Of a stretch of 64,000 bases of DNA, positions 14,845-23,276 are shown in pieces. The notes below the pieces were generated by a model. The model was given only the letters and a program-made list of their open reading frames with translations. It was not told where the DNA came from and searched no databases. The stretch is from Methylophilaceae bacterium. Lineage in GTDB: Bacteria > Pseudomonadota > Gammaproteobacteria > Burkholderiales > Methylophilaceae. Positions within the stretch are counted from its first letter, which is position 1. Every line of letters begins with the position of its first letter. The DNA lies in NCBI GenBank assembly GCA_013141125.1, contig JABFRO010000001.1, positions 1,240,001 to 1,304,000 of the forward strand, in the 5' to 3' direction. A program made the position numbers and the translations under genes.

Positions 14845-16083
14845 ATGTCTTCAAAAATCAACGTGCCTACCCATGGCGAAAAGATTACGGTTAACGCCGA
14901 TAATTCGCTCAATGTTCCCGATCATCCGATTATTCCGTTTATTGAAGGCGATGGCATAGGTGTAGATATTACGCCACCCATGCTTAAAGTCGTCGATGCT
15001 GCCGTCAACAAAGCTTATGGCGGAAAACGCGCAATTTCATGGCTGGAAATCTACGCTGGTGAAAAATCTGTCAAGGTTTATGGTGACGACATCTGGCTGT
15101 CAGATGAAACCATGAAAGCCATTAAAGATTATGTGATCTCTATCAAAGGCCCGCTGACCACGCCGGTAGGTGGCGGTATGCGCTCACTCAACGTGACTTT
15201 GCGTCAGGAGCTGGATCTTTACGTGTGTTTGCGCCCTATTCAGTATTTTCCCGGCGTGCCCAGCCCGGTCAAGCATCCTGAAAACGTGGATATGATTATC
15301 TTCCGCGAAAATACCGAAGATACTTATGCCGGCATTGAATGGGCAGCCGGTACCGATGAAGTGAAAAAAGTCATCGCCTTTTTGAGCGATATGGGCGTGC
15401 GCAAAAAAATCCGCTTCCCCGAATCTTCCGCCATAGGTATCAAGCCGGTTTCCATAGATGGCAGCAAGCGTTTGATCCGTAAAGCTATCCAATATGCGAT
15501 TGATAATAATCGCAAATCGGTGACGATTACGCACAAGGGCAATATCATGAAATTCACCGAAGGCGGCTTTAAAAACTGGGGTTATGAGCTGGCCAAGGAG
15601 GAATTTGGCGCGGTGGAAATTGACGGCGGCCCATGGTGCAAATTGCCGAATGGCATTGTTATCAAGGACTGCATTGCCGATGCCTTCCTGCAGGAGATTC
15701 TGCTGCATCCGCTGGAATACGATGTAGTCACCGCGCTTAATCTCAATGGCGATTACATGTCGGACGCACTGGCCGCGCAGGTAGGTGGTATCGGCATAGC
15801 GCCGGGAGCCAATTTATCCGACACCACAGCCATGTTTGAAGCCACCCACGGCACCGCGCCAAAAATTGCCGGCAAGGATATTGCCAACCCCAGCTCGCTG
15901 ATCCTTTCCGCTGAAATGATGCTGCGTCATTTGGGCTGGGTGGAAGCCGCTGATTTGATTTTAAGCGGTGTAGGCAAAGCCATATCAGCCAAACATGTCA
16001 CTTATGATTTTTCATCACAAATGGAAGGCGCAACGCAGGTTGGCAGCGCACAGTTTGGTGAAGAAATTATCCGTCATATGTAA
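14845..16083 (+). CDS. icd: Isocitrate dehydrogenase, prokaryotic type, mixed cofactor residues
   Basis: Oxidative decarboxylation of isocitrate to 2-oxoglutarate in the TCA cycle. It has 412 aa, colinear with E. coli Icd with a 4-residue offset. The substrate/phosphorylation serine is S114 (GGGMRSLNV). Cofactor positions are mixed: K340 (as in NADP enzymes) but I341 in place of Tyr345, A347 in place of Val351, Y387 kept, and S391 in place of Arg395. The Ile/Ala pair resembles NAD-dependent forms, so cofactor preference may be NAD or dual. AGGA precedes the ATG. It is a single-gene unit. Confidence 0.96.
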   Translation: MSSKINVPTHGEKITVNADNSLNVPDHPIIPFIEGDGIGVDITPPMLKVVDAAVNKAYGGKRAISWLEIYAGEKSVKVYGDDIWLSDETMKAIKDYVISIKGPLTTPVGGGMRSLNVTLRQELDLYVCLRPIQYFPGVPSPVKHPENVDMIIFRENTEDTYAGIEWAAGTDEVKKVIAFLSDMGVRKKIRFPESSAIGIKPVSIDGSKRLIRKAIQYAIDNNRKSVTITHKGNIMKFTEGGFKNWGYELAKEEFGAVEIDGGPWCKLPNGIVIKDCIADAFLQEILLHPLEYDVVTALNLNGDYMSDALAAQVGGIGIAPGANLSDTTAMFEATHGTAPKIAGKDIANPSSLILSAEMMLRHLGWVEAADLILSGVGKAISAKHVTYDFSSQMEGATQVGSAQFGEEIIRHM

Positions 16084-16136
16084 TTCCAAATAAGTAATTA
16101 CAAGGGCGGGTTTGCAACCCGTCCCCTGCGAAAGCA

Positions 16137-17192
16137 TCAGCCCGGTAATGGCAACCGTTCCATCAGATAACACAGACAATCCTGCCGAATCACATGTTCA
16201 TTCAATGTGAGCATGGCGGGGATTATGCCGCGCTTGCTGAGTAATTCACCCTCACGCAGCAGAAAAAACTGATCCACAATATCCTCACCTGCATCGTCCA
16301 GCACTTGCAGTGGTAGCTGTGGCAAGCGGGCATATCCCAAGCGGGTAAAAATAGGCAGTTCAGTGAAATTCAGATGGTCAATAGCGGTTTCCAAACATAA
16401 ATCAACATCACCCATTCCAAACTGAAAACTTATATTTTCAGGAATTTTAACCAAGCCCACGGTATGGAATAGCTCCAGATCATGTGCCGCCACCGGGTGC
16501 GCAGGAAAGATTGTGAGATGTAATACCGCATTAATTAAAGCAATGGCACGTGCCACTCCTTCCGGGTTGCCCGGCTTGCTGCACTCGACGGCAATGGCTG
16601 GACATAGCTGTGCAAATGCGCCCGATTGCGTGCCTTTGGGTTGAACAAAATAAACCGCAATGCGCGAAAACAGTGCGGCAAGATGAAAAAAACGTTGATC
16701 GAGTACGTTGACGCAGGCGTAATGCGGATTTAAACCGGTGTTGTTGTGTATGTCGATGCTGGCAAACACGCCGCGTTGACGCATTTCGCTGACCACCGTT
16801 GCCGCCATAGCCTGTTCTTGCGGTGCATCCAGCGTAGTGCCGGGCCAGATGCGATTGTAATCAGGCTGATTTTCCAATCTGCGCACACCTTCTTTTGCCG
16901 CGCTGATGTTGCCGACAAAAATGGATAAGGCGCGCGGCAATTCACGCCCTGCATATTGATTCAAAACCTGCTGTATGGCTTTGAGCCCTGTGTCTTCATT
17001 GCCATGCAACAATATAGCGACGAACAGCGCGGGCGTATGCCGTCCCGGTAAATGAATCAGGGTAGGCTTGGGCAATATACGATGCAAGTCACGTGCTTCG
17101 GCTTGCAACAAGCCCTCCGGTAAATAATCAATAATGTCCAGCATCAGGTTTTTCAAAATTAGATTTTCCAAAATTTCAGATACTCCACTCAT
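16137..17192 (-). CDS. Succinylglutamate desuccinylase/aspartoacylase family (M14-like) protein
   Basis: Putative zinc-dependent amidohydrolase of 351 aa. Visible motifs: HGNEDTG (zinc His and Glu) near residue 63, NRIWPG (substrate Arg), SIDIHNNTG (zinc His) near 148, and AVECSKPGN (catalytic Glu) near 207. The first codons overlap the end of the GCS2-like gene by 17 bp, so the two are tightly coupled. The substrate is not known; the pairing suggests removal of an acyl or amino acid group from a gamma-glutamyl or related compound. Confidence 0.85.
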   Translation of the reverse strand: MSGVSEILENLILKNLMLDIIDYLPEGLLQAEARDLHRILPKPTLIHLPGRHTPALFVAILLHGNEDTGLKAIQQVLNQYAGRELPRALSIFVGNISAAKEGVRRLENQPDYNRIWPGTTLDAPQEQAMAATVVSEMRQRGVFASIDIHNNTGLNPHYACVNVLDQRFFHLAALFSRIAVYFVQPKGTQSGAFAQLCPAIAVECSKPGNPEGVARAIALINAVLHLTIFPAHPVAAHDLELFHTVGLVKIPENISFQFGMGDVDLCLETAIDHLNFTELPIFTRLGYARLPQLPLQVLDDAGEDIVDQFFLLREGELLSKRGIIPAMLTLNEHVIRQDCLCYLMERLPLPG

Positions 17193-18600
17193 GCACAGGC
17201 CTGCCGCTTTCTTGTTGTTTTTGATAGGCTGCCGTCAGCCGCAAAAAGTCGCGGCCATGCGCATTGATGTAAGCACGCTGCCAAGCGGAACCATTTAGGC
17301 CACTACTGGCGCGTGAACGAATAATGCCCAGATAATATTGGCTTTCCTCCGGTACGATTCCCAGTTGCATCAACCCTGCTTCGGCCATAGGGATCAGCGC
17401 ATCCAGCAACAGGTCTTTAATGTTGTATTCTTTGCCATCCAACCAGTGAATTGACGTATTTAATCCATGACGCGCCGCCAGATAAAAATTGTTGCGCGCC
17501 GTCACAAATGGCAAGTTATCTTCAGGTGGCGTATTTTGCCCGGCCAGAAAATGCATGGCACCCAGATACAGTGCAGCATTTGCCATCATGTCGGCAATGC
17601 TGGGGCCAGCCGGTAACACGCGATGTTCGATACGCATATGCGGATTGCCATTGCTGTCAAAGCCGATCAGGGGTCGATTCCAGCGCCAAACGGTGCCATT
17701 GTGCAAACGCAGATGTTGCAACTCACTCGCAGCGCTTTCAAAGCAAATTGGCAACAACACCGGGTAACGCAAAAGATTTTCCTGAAAGCAGGCCTCTGGC
17801 GTATTTTGCAAATAACCTGAACCAAAACTGACACGCTGCAATTCAGGATGAGCCATTTCGCCCATATTCACCGCTTGCTCAAACAAGGGAATGCGCGTTT
17901 CCTCCCACAGGGAAGTCTCGAATAAAAACGGTGAATTGGCACCTATGGCGACCATGGCGGCTGACAGAATCAGTGAGGCATTGAAATGGCGCTGAAATTG
18001 GCTGATAGGCGTTTGCAGATGCATCTGAAATGAAGTGGTTGCAGCTTCCAGCATCACATCGTCATGTGTCACCATCAGCCGCTCACGGCCATCAATGTCG
18101 AGCTTGATAGGGCGACCATCACGCGCTTTCAGCACTTGCTCGTTTAATGCGTAATAACGTTTGAGCGGTGAAATATTCGCCAGGCAAAGATCAGCATTGC
18201 GCAGTGTAGGTAACGTGCCTATCATCATCACGCTCGATTTTAGCGCCTGCGCCACTTGCTGGCAGTGCTGCCAGGTCGCGTTCAATTCTGCATGCATACG
18301 GCTCAATGCCTGGCCGTGCAAGGCTTGCGGCGTGCCGTTCAGTTCCACATTAAAACGCGATAGTTCCGGCACTACCAATGGATTCGCCATGCGCTCAAGA
18401 AACGCCATATTGATTGGGGTCGGGGAGTGATGGCTATCCAGCAACCAGGCTTCCAGCTCAAAACCTGTGACAAAAGCATGTTCATCAAACTGTTTTGTAG
18501 CCAGCATCTCACTCAGCAAAGCTGTTTCATCGCGTAAACGCGATTTAAAAACCGCGTAATCGGCCAAATTGAAATGCGAGTGATGGATTTCCTGTCCCAC
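17176..18600 (-). CDS. Glutamate-cysteine ligase GCS2 family protein
   Basis: ATP-grasp-like carboxylate-amine ligase of the GCS2 group, 474 aa. It has the N-terminal FELEAWLLD motif (metal/glutamate site), FNVELNGTP, NASLILSAAMVAIGANSPFLF and RIEHRVLPAGPS (substrate and nucleotide region). The long form differs from canonical GshA. Such genes often sit next to M14/aspartoacylase genes, as here. The start is GTG with AAGGA 6 bp upstream. The product could be gamma-glutamylcysteine or another amide; I cannot tell which. Confidence 0.85.
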   Translation of the reverse strand: MGQEIHHSHFNLADYAVFKSRLRDETALLSEMLATKQFDEHAFVTGFELEAWLLDSHHSPTPINMAFLERMANPLVVPELSRFNVELNGTPQALHGQALSRMHAELNATWQHCQQVAQALKSSVMMIGTLPTLRNADLCLANISPLKRYYALNEQVLKARDGRPIKLDIDGRERLMVTHDDVMLEAATTSFQMHLQTPISQFQRHFNASLILSAAMVAIGANSPFLFETSLWEETRIPLFEQAVNMGEMAHPELQRVSFGSGYLQNTPEACFQENLLRYPVLLPICFESAASELQHLRLHNGTVWRWNRPLIGFDSNGNPHMRIEHRVLPAGPSIADMMANAALYLGAMHFLAGQNTPPEDNLPFVTARNNFYLAARHGLNTSIHWLDGKEYNIKDLLLDALIPMAEAGLMQLGIVPEESQYYLGIIRSRASSGLNGSAWQRAYINAHGRDFLRLTAAYQKQQESGRPVHEWSI

Positions 18601-18625
18601 AACGTGTCCTTGGCAATCGGTTAAA

Positions 18626-19348
18626 TCAATCGGTTGAATTTCTTTCTGCTGTATTCAAGGCAAGTAATGAGGCTTCATCCAACCAGCGCCACTCACCTTC
18701 CGGCAAATCATCAGGCAATTGCAGTGCGCCTATGCGTAGGCGCTTTAGACCTTCAACACGATTGCTGACAGCGGCCAGCATACGCTTGACTTGATGATAT
18801 TTGCCTTCAGCCAAAGTGAGATGGATAATATTTTCGCTGATTTGCGTGCAGGCAAGGGCGGCTATTGTGGCCGGATCATCTACCAACTGCACGCCTTTCA
18901 GCAAGGCCGCCATCTGTTCTGCATCAACTGCATGCTTGGTCGTTACCTCATAAACCTTGGGTACTTTCCATTTGGGCGAACTCATGCGGTGAATAAACTG
19001 CCCATCATCCGAGAGCAAGATCAAGCCAGTGGTATCTTCATCCAAGCGACCTATGCATTGCACATCGCGCGCCACCAGTGGATAAGGTAATAAACTGTAA
19101 ATAGTCGGGTGATGCTGCGTTTTGTGTGAACACTCATAATTGGCCGGTTTATTGAGCATCAAATACGACCGCTCTTTATAAGGCCAGGATTCGCCATTTA
19201 TTGCGAAGTGAAGATTACTGGTATCAAAATCAGCGCCAGGGTCATCACAAAGCTGACCATTGACCGTAACCTCGCCGTTACGTAGCATAATCCGGCACGC
19301 CTTGCGGGAGCCGAAACCCTGAGAGTGTAAAATTCGTTCGATTTGCAT
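18626..19348 (-). CDS. rsuA: 16S rRNA pseudouridine(516) synthase
   Basis: RsuA-type synthase of 240 aa. The N-terminal S4 RNA-binding domain (about 1-60, LHSQGFGSRKACRIMLRNGEVTVNGQ) is followed by the catalytic domain with YLMLNKPANYECS, the catalytic Asp in IGRLDEDTTGLILLSDDG, and EGKYHQVKRMLAAV. The length and LNKPxxxxCS pattern fit RsuA better than RluB. It follows the rightward intergenic gap and precedes the GCS2 operon in the same direction. Confidence 0.9.
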   Translation of the reverse strand: MQIERILHSQGFGSRKACRIMLRNGEVTVNGQLCDDPGADFDTSNLHFAINGESWPYKERSYLMLNKPANYECSHKTQHHPTIYSLLPYPLVARDVQCIGRLDEDTTGLILLSDDGQFIHRMSSPKWKVPKVYEVTTKHAVDAEQMAALLKGVQLVDDPATIAALACTQISENIIHLTLAEGKYHQVKRMLAAVSNRVEGLKRLRIGALQLPDDLPEGEWRWLDEASLLALNTAERNSTD

Positions 19349-19488
19349 GAGCGCAAGGATAGCACTGATTGTAGAGATTCAACCACAAGCCGCATGCACC
19401 AAAGCTACAATGCGCAAGTGGTAGAAGGTGCATACGCTATGCTTATCCACCCAACCGACTAAATAATTCTTTCTGAATGAGAACATCT

Positions 19489-20559
19489 ATGGACTATCGT
19501 CAATTAGGCAAAACCGATCTTAAAATTTCCGCCATCGGTTTGGGCACCATGACGTTTGGTGATCAAAACACCGAAGCCGAGGCGCATGAACAGCTGGATT
19601 ACGCGCTGGCACAAGGCATCAACTATATTGATACGGCGGAAATGTATCCGGTGCCACCCAAGGCGGAAACCTTCACGCGCACGGAAAGCATAGTCGGCAG
19701 CTGGCTCAAACATCAGGCGCGCGAGCGGATTATTCTGGGGACTAAGGTTTCAGGGCCACGACGCGGATTGCACTGGATACGCGGAGGGCCCGCCTCTTTG
19801 GATAAGGCCAATATCCGCGCCGCGATTGAAGGCTCGTTGCAGCGTCTGCAAACCGATTATATTGATGTTTATCAGCTGCATTGGCCGGAGCGCAATGTGC
19901 CCATGTTTGGGCAATATCAGTTTGATCCGGCGCAGGAGTTTGCCTCCGGCGTATATGGACAAGGTCAGGAACAGGCATGGGTGAGCATACGCAATCAGCT
20001 GGAAACTTTGGGTGAATTGATTAAAGAGGGAAAAGTACGCTACATCGGTCTTTCCAACGAGCAGCCATGGGGCGTGATGGAATTTGTACGCATTGCGCAG
20101 GAATACAATTTGCCGCGCATCGCCAGCTTGCAAAATGGTTACAACCTCATCAACCGGGGCATGGAATTCGGCATGGCGGAAGTGCTATACCGTGAAAAAA
20201 TCGGTTTGCTGGCCTATTCGCCACTGGCGTTTGGACATTTAAGTGGCAAATATATAGACAACCCAGCGACAAAAGGCCGCGTGACGCTGTTTCAGGGCTA
20301 TGCACAACGTTACAACAAACCCAATGTCAGCCCTGCCAGCGCCGCCTATGCCGAACTAGCCCGCCAACACCATTTAACCCCCAGCCAATTGGCACTCGCC
20401 TTTGTTTATCAGCGCTGGTTTGTCACCAGTACGCTGATAGGCGCAACCAGCATGACGCAGCTGAAAGAAAATATCGCAGCGTGGAATGTAAAATTAAGCT
20501 CGGAAATTATGCACGAAATAGAAAATTTGCATTTGAGGATGATGAATCCGGCACCTTGA
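19489..20559 (+). CDS. Aldo/keto reductase, Tas-like
   Basis: NADP(H)-dependent oxidoreductase with TIM-barrel fold, 356 aa. It shows the D-Y-K-H catalytic set: DTAEMYP (Asp and Tyr), LGTKVSG (Lys) and YQLHWPERN (His). The length and the ETFTRTESIVGSWL and PMFGQYQFDP insertions are like E. coli Tas. The frame opens 4 codons earlier, but TGAGAA upstream of the ATG at 19489 is the only plausible ribosome site. No operon partner. Confidence 0.9.
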   Translation: MDYRQLGKTDLKISAIGLGTMTFGDQNTEAEAHEQLDYALAQGINYIDTAEMYPVPPKAETFTRTESIVGSWLKHQARERIILGTKVSGPRRGLHWIRGGPASLDKANIRAAIEGSLQRLQTDYIDVYQLHWPERNVPMFGQYQFDPAQEFASGVYGQGQEQAWVSIRNQLETLGELIKEGKVRYIGLSNEQPWGVMEFVRIAQEYNLPRIASLQNGYNLINRGMEFGMAEVLYREKIGLLAYSPLAFGHLSGKYIDNPATKGRVTLFQGYAQRYNKPNVSPASAAYAELARQHHLTPSQLALAFVYQRWFVTSTLIGATSMTQLKENIAAWNVKLSSEIMHEIENLHLRMMNPAP

Positions 20560-20651
20560 ACACAGCCTGACCATCAAGCATCTGACAAGGGCTGGCATTC
20601 AGACATACGGTCATAAACTAATCACGGCGACCTATATTGCATCCTAGCTCG

Positions 20652-20682
20652 ATTCTGGCTGGATTCTGCTGCGCGCCAGAAT
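20652..20682. repeat. Inverted repeat downstream of glgP and the aldo/keto reductase
   Basis: ATTCTGGC and GCCAGAAT are separated by 15 bp in the convergent gap between the reductase and glgP. No T-run follows on either strand, so termination is uncertain. Confidence 0.35.
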
Positions 20683-20756
20683 GATAATAACAAGACATCT
20701 CCAGACGCTTTCCCCGTTGTATTTGACATAAAGTAAGATTAACTATATTTTTGGGT

Positions 20757-23237
20757 TCACTTATTTTTGCCTATGGATACCGGCAGCACTTTCCAGATTT
20801 CTTCGCAATATTCACGAATGGCGCGGTCGGATGAAAATCTACCGATACGTGCCACATTAAGAATGGACATGCGTGCCCATTGTTCTGTATCTTGATATTG
20901 AATGCTTACCCTGTCCTGACAATCCAGATAGGCACGGTAATCAGCACAAACCAGGTAGGGATCCTGCCCGCGCAGATTGCCAGTCAGAGGCGCAAATAGC
21001 TGTCGGTCACCATGCGAGAATAAACCAGAGTCAATCAGCTCCAGCGCGTGATGCAATTCCGGGTCGTTTTTCACCAGCTGCCAAGGCTGATAGCCATTGT
21101 TGAGTTGTTCCTGTACCTGCGCGGCATTCAAGCCGAACAAAAAAAAGTTTTCCTCACCCACCGCATCGCGTATTTCCACATTGGCACCGTCCAGTGTGCC
21201 TATGGTGAGAGCGCCGTTCATCGAAAACTTCATGTTGCCAGTGCCGGAGGCTTCCTTGCCAGCCGTGGAAATCTGTTCGGAAAGATCCGCCGCCGGGTAG
21301 ATGCGCTGAGCATTCTGGACGTTGAAATTGGGCAGAAACACGACCTTGATCGTGCGGTTGACCTGGGGATCATGATTGACGATTTCGGCCACGCTATGAA
21401 TCAGCTTGATGATTAACTTGGCCATGTAATAGCCGGGTGCCGCCTTGCCGCTGAAAATAAAGGTACGAGGCGTAATCTCAAGATTGGGGCTGTTTTTGAG
21501 GCGAATATACAGGCTGATAATATGTAGCAGGCTGAGATGCTGGCGCTTGTATTCATGAAAACGTTTGGCCTGGATGTCGAACAACGAAGCCGGATCAACG
21601 CTCAGCCCCATCGTTTGGCTGATATAGTCGGATAAATGTCGCTTGGCGGTGAGTTTGACTTTGCGCCAATGGGCACGAAAGCCAGCATGTTCGGCATAAG
21701 GTTCCAGCTGGTGCAAGGATTCCAGATTGCGTAACCAGTCATTAGCAATGGTCTTGTCAATCAGCTTGGCAAGCGGGCGATTGGCGAGGACGATAAAGCG
21801 GCGCGGGGTCACGCCATTCGTCTTGTTGCTGAACTTTTCCGGCCATAGCTCATGGAAATCCCGCATTACGGTGGTTTGCAACAAGTCGGTGTGCAAAGCA
21901 GCAACGCCGTTGATCGCATAGCAACCTACAGCAGCCAGATGCGCCATACGTACGCGCCGCACCTGGCCTTCGGCAATCAGCGACATGCGGCTGAGACGTT
22001 GTTCATCGCCGATAAAACGTGTGCGTACTTCGTCCAAAAAGCGCTGGTTGATTGTATATATAATTTCAAGATGGCGCGGCAATATGCGCTGAAACAAATC
22101 CAGCGACCAGGTTTCCAGCGCTTCTGACAGCAAGGTGTGGTTGGTGTAAGCGAAACTGCTGTGGGTGATTTCCCAGGCCTGCTCCCAATTTATGCCATGT
22201 TCATCCACCAGCAACCGCATCAATTCAGGCACGGCAATAGAGGGGTGAGTATCGTTAAGCTGGGCAACAAATTTATCTGAAAAATGTGTCAGGTCGCCAA
22301 AATCGCGCAGGGTGATACGCACCATGTCCTGCAACGAGCAAGAAACGAAGAAATATTGCTGCTTGAGGCGCAGCTCCTTGCCAACTTCCGGCTCGTCGTT
22401 GGGATAAAGCACTTTGGTCAGATTCTCGGCGATGACCATGTCATCAACTGCACCGTAGTAATCACCGGAATTGAAGGCCTGATAATCAAAAGCATCGCGC
22501 GCTTCCGATTTCCATAAACGCAGCAAGTTCACGTTGACTACGCCATAACCGAGAATAGGGGTGTCGAAAGCTACGCCATAAACCGTGTTGCCGGAAACCC
22601 ATCGAACCCGGGGTCTATCCTGTTCATCGGTGTATGCCTCGGTATGGCCGCCCAATCTTACCGGGTAGCGCCGCTCTCGGTTGGGCAGCTCCCACGGGTT
22701 GCCATCGCGTAGCCAGGCATCGGTGACTTCTATTTGCCAGCCCTCCTTAATGACCTGATTGAACAGGCCAAATTCGTAGCGTATACCATAACCAATCGCG
22801 GGAATTTCCAAAGTTGCTAGTGAATCCATATAGCAGGCGGCCAAACGCCCCAAACCGCCATTGCCCAAGCCGGGTTCCTGCTCCTGTTGCAGTATGGTTT
22901 CCATATCCAGCCCCATCTCGTGCATCGCTTCTGTCAGGTTATCCCATAAGCCCAGATTAAGGATGTTGTTGCCCAAATGCGGCCCCAGCAGAAATTCGGC
23001 GGAGAAATAGCAAACGGTTTTGGCTTTACTGGTTCTGTAGTGATCTGCCGTATTGATAAAACGCTCCAGCAGGCGATCGCGAACGGTATAGGCCAAAGCC
23101 GTGTATAAATTACCCGGAGTTGCCGTCTGTAGTGAGCGGCCGGTGATGTAATACAGATTATCGAAAAAAGAACGGCGCAAGGCCTCAACTGAGCGCGCGG
23201 CGCGGGTATGCAGGGATCTTTCGGCAATATCGGACAT
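20757..23237 (-). CDS. glgP: Glycogen/starch/alpha-glucan phosphorylase
   Basis: Phosphorolysis of alpha-1,4-glucan to glucose-1-phosphate. It has 826 aa, normal for the family. The PLP-lysine signature EASGTGNMKFSMNGALTIGTLDGANVEI (in parts) lies near residue 665, together with KRFHEYKRQHL and NDTHPSIAVPELMRLLVDE. An AGGA site precedes the ATG. The pyruvate kinase-like gene ends 40 bp upstream on the same strand, so glucan breakdown and lower glycolysis may be co-expressed. Confidence 0.97.
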   Translation of the reverse strand: MSDIAERSLHTRAARSVEALRRSFFDNLYYITGRSLQTATPGNLYTALAYTVRDRLLERFINTADHYRTSKAKTVCYFSAEFLLGPHLGNNILNLGLWDNLTEAMHEMGLDMETILQQEQEPGLGNGGLGRLAACYMDSLATLEIPAIGYGIRYEFGLFNQVIKEGWQIEVTDAWLRDGNPWELPNRERRYPVRLGGHTEAYTDEQDRPRVRWVSGNTVYGVAFDTPILGYGVVNVNLLRLWKSEARDAFDYQAFNSGDYYGAVDDMVIAENLTKVLYPNDEPEVGKELRLKQQYFFVSCSLQDMVRITLRDFGDLTHFSDKFVAQLNDTHPSIAVPELMRLLVDEHGINWEQAWEITHSSFAYTNHTLLSEALETWSLDLFQRILPRHLEIIYTINQRFLDEVRTRFIGDEQRLSRMSLIAEGQVRRVRMAHLAAVGCYAINGVAALHTDLLQTTVMRDFHELWPEKFSNKTNGVTPRRFIVLANRPLAKLIDKTIANDWLRNLESLHQLEPYAEHAGFRAHWRKVKLTAKRHLSDYISQTMGLSVDPASLFDIQAKRFHEYKRQHLSLLHIISLYIRLKNSPNLEITPRTFIFSGKAAPGYYMAKLIIKLIHSVAEIVNHDPQVNRTIKVVFLPNFNVQNAQRIYPAADLSEQISTAGKEASGTGNMKFSMNGALTIGTLDGANVEIRDAVGEENFFLFGLNAAQVQEQLNNGYQPWQLVKNDPELHHALELIDSGLFSHGDRQLFAPLTGNLRGQDPYLVCADYRAYLDCQDRVSIQYQDTEQWARMSILNVARIGRFSSDRAIREYCEEIWKVLPVSIGKNK

Positions 23238-23276
23238 AGCTTGTTTCCTGGTTTGAATCCGTCACAGTTTCCAAAA

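Noticed and set aside
16105-16126. Terminator after icd
   Set aside because: The GGGCGGGTT/AACCCGTCCC hairpin is not followed by a T-run and needs a bulge; too weak to list as a feature.
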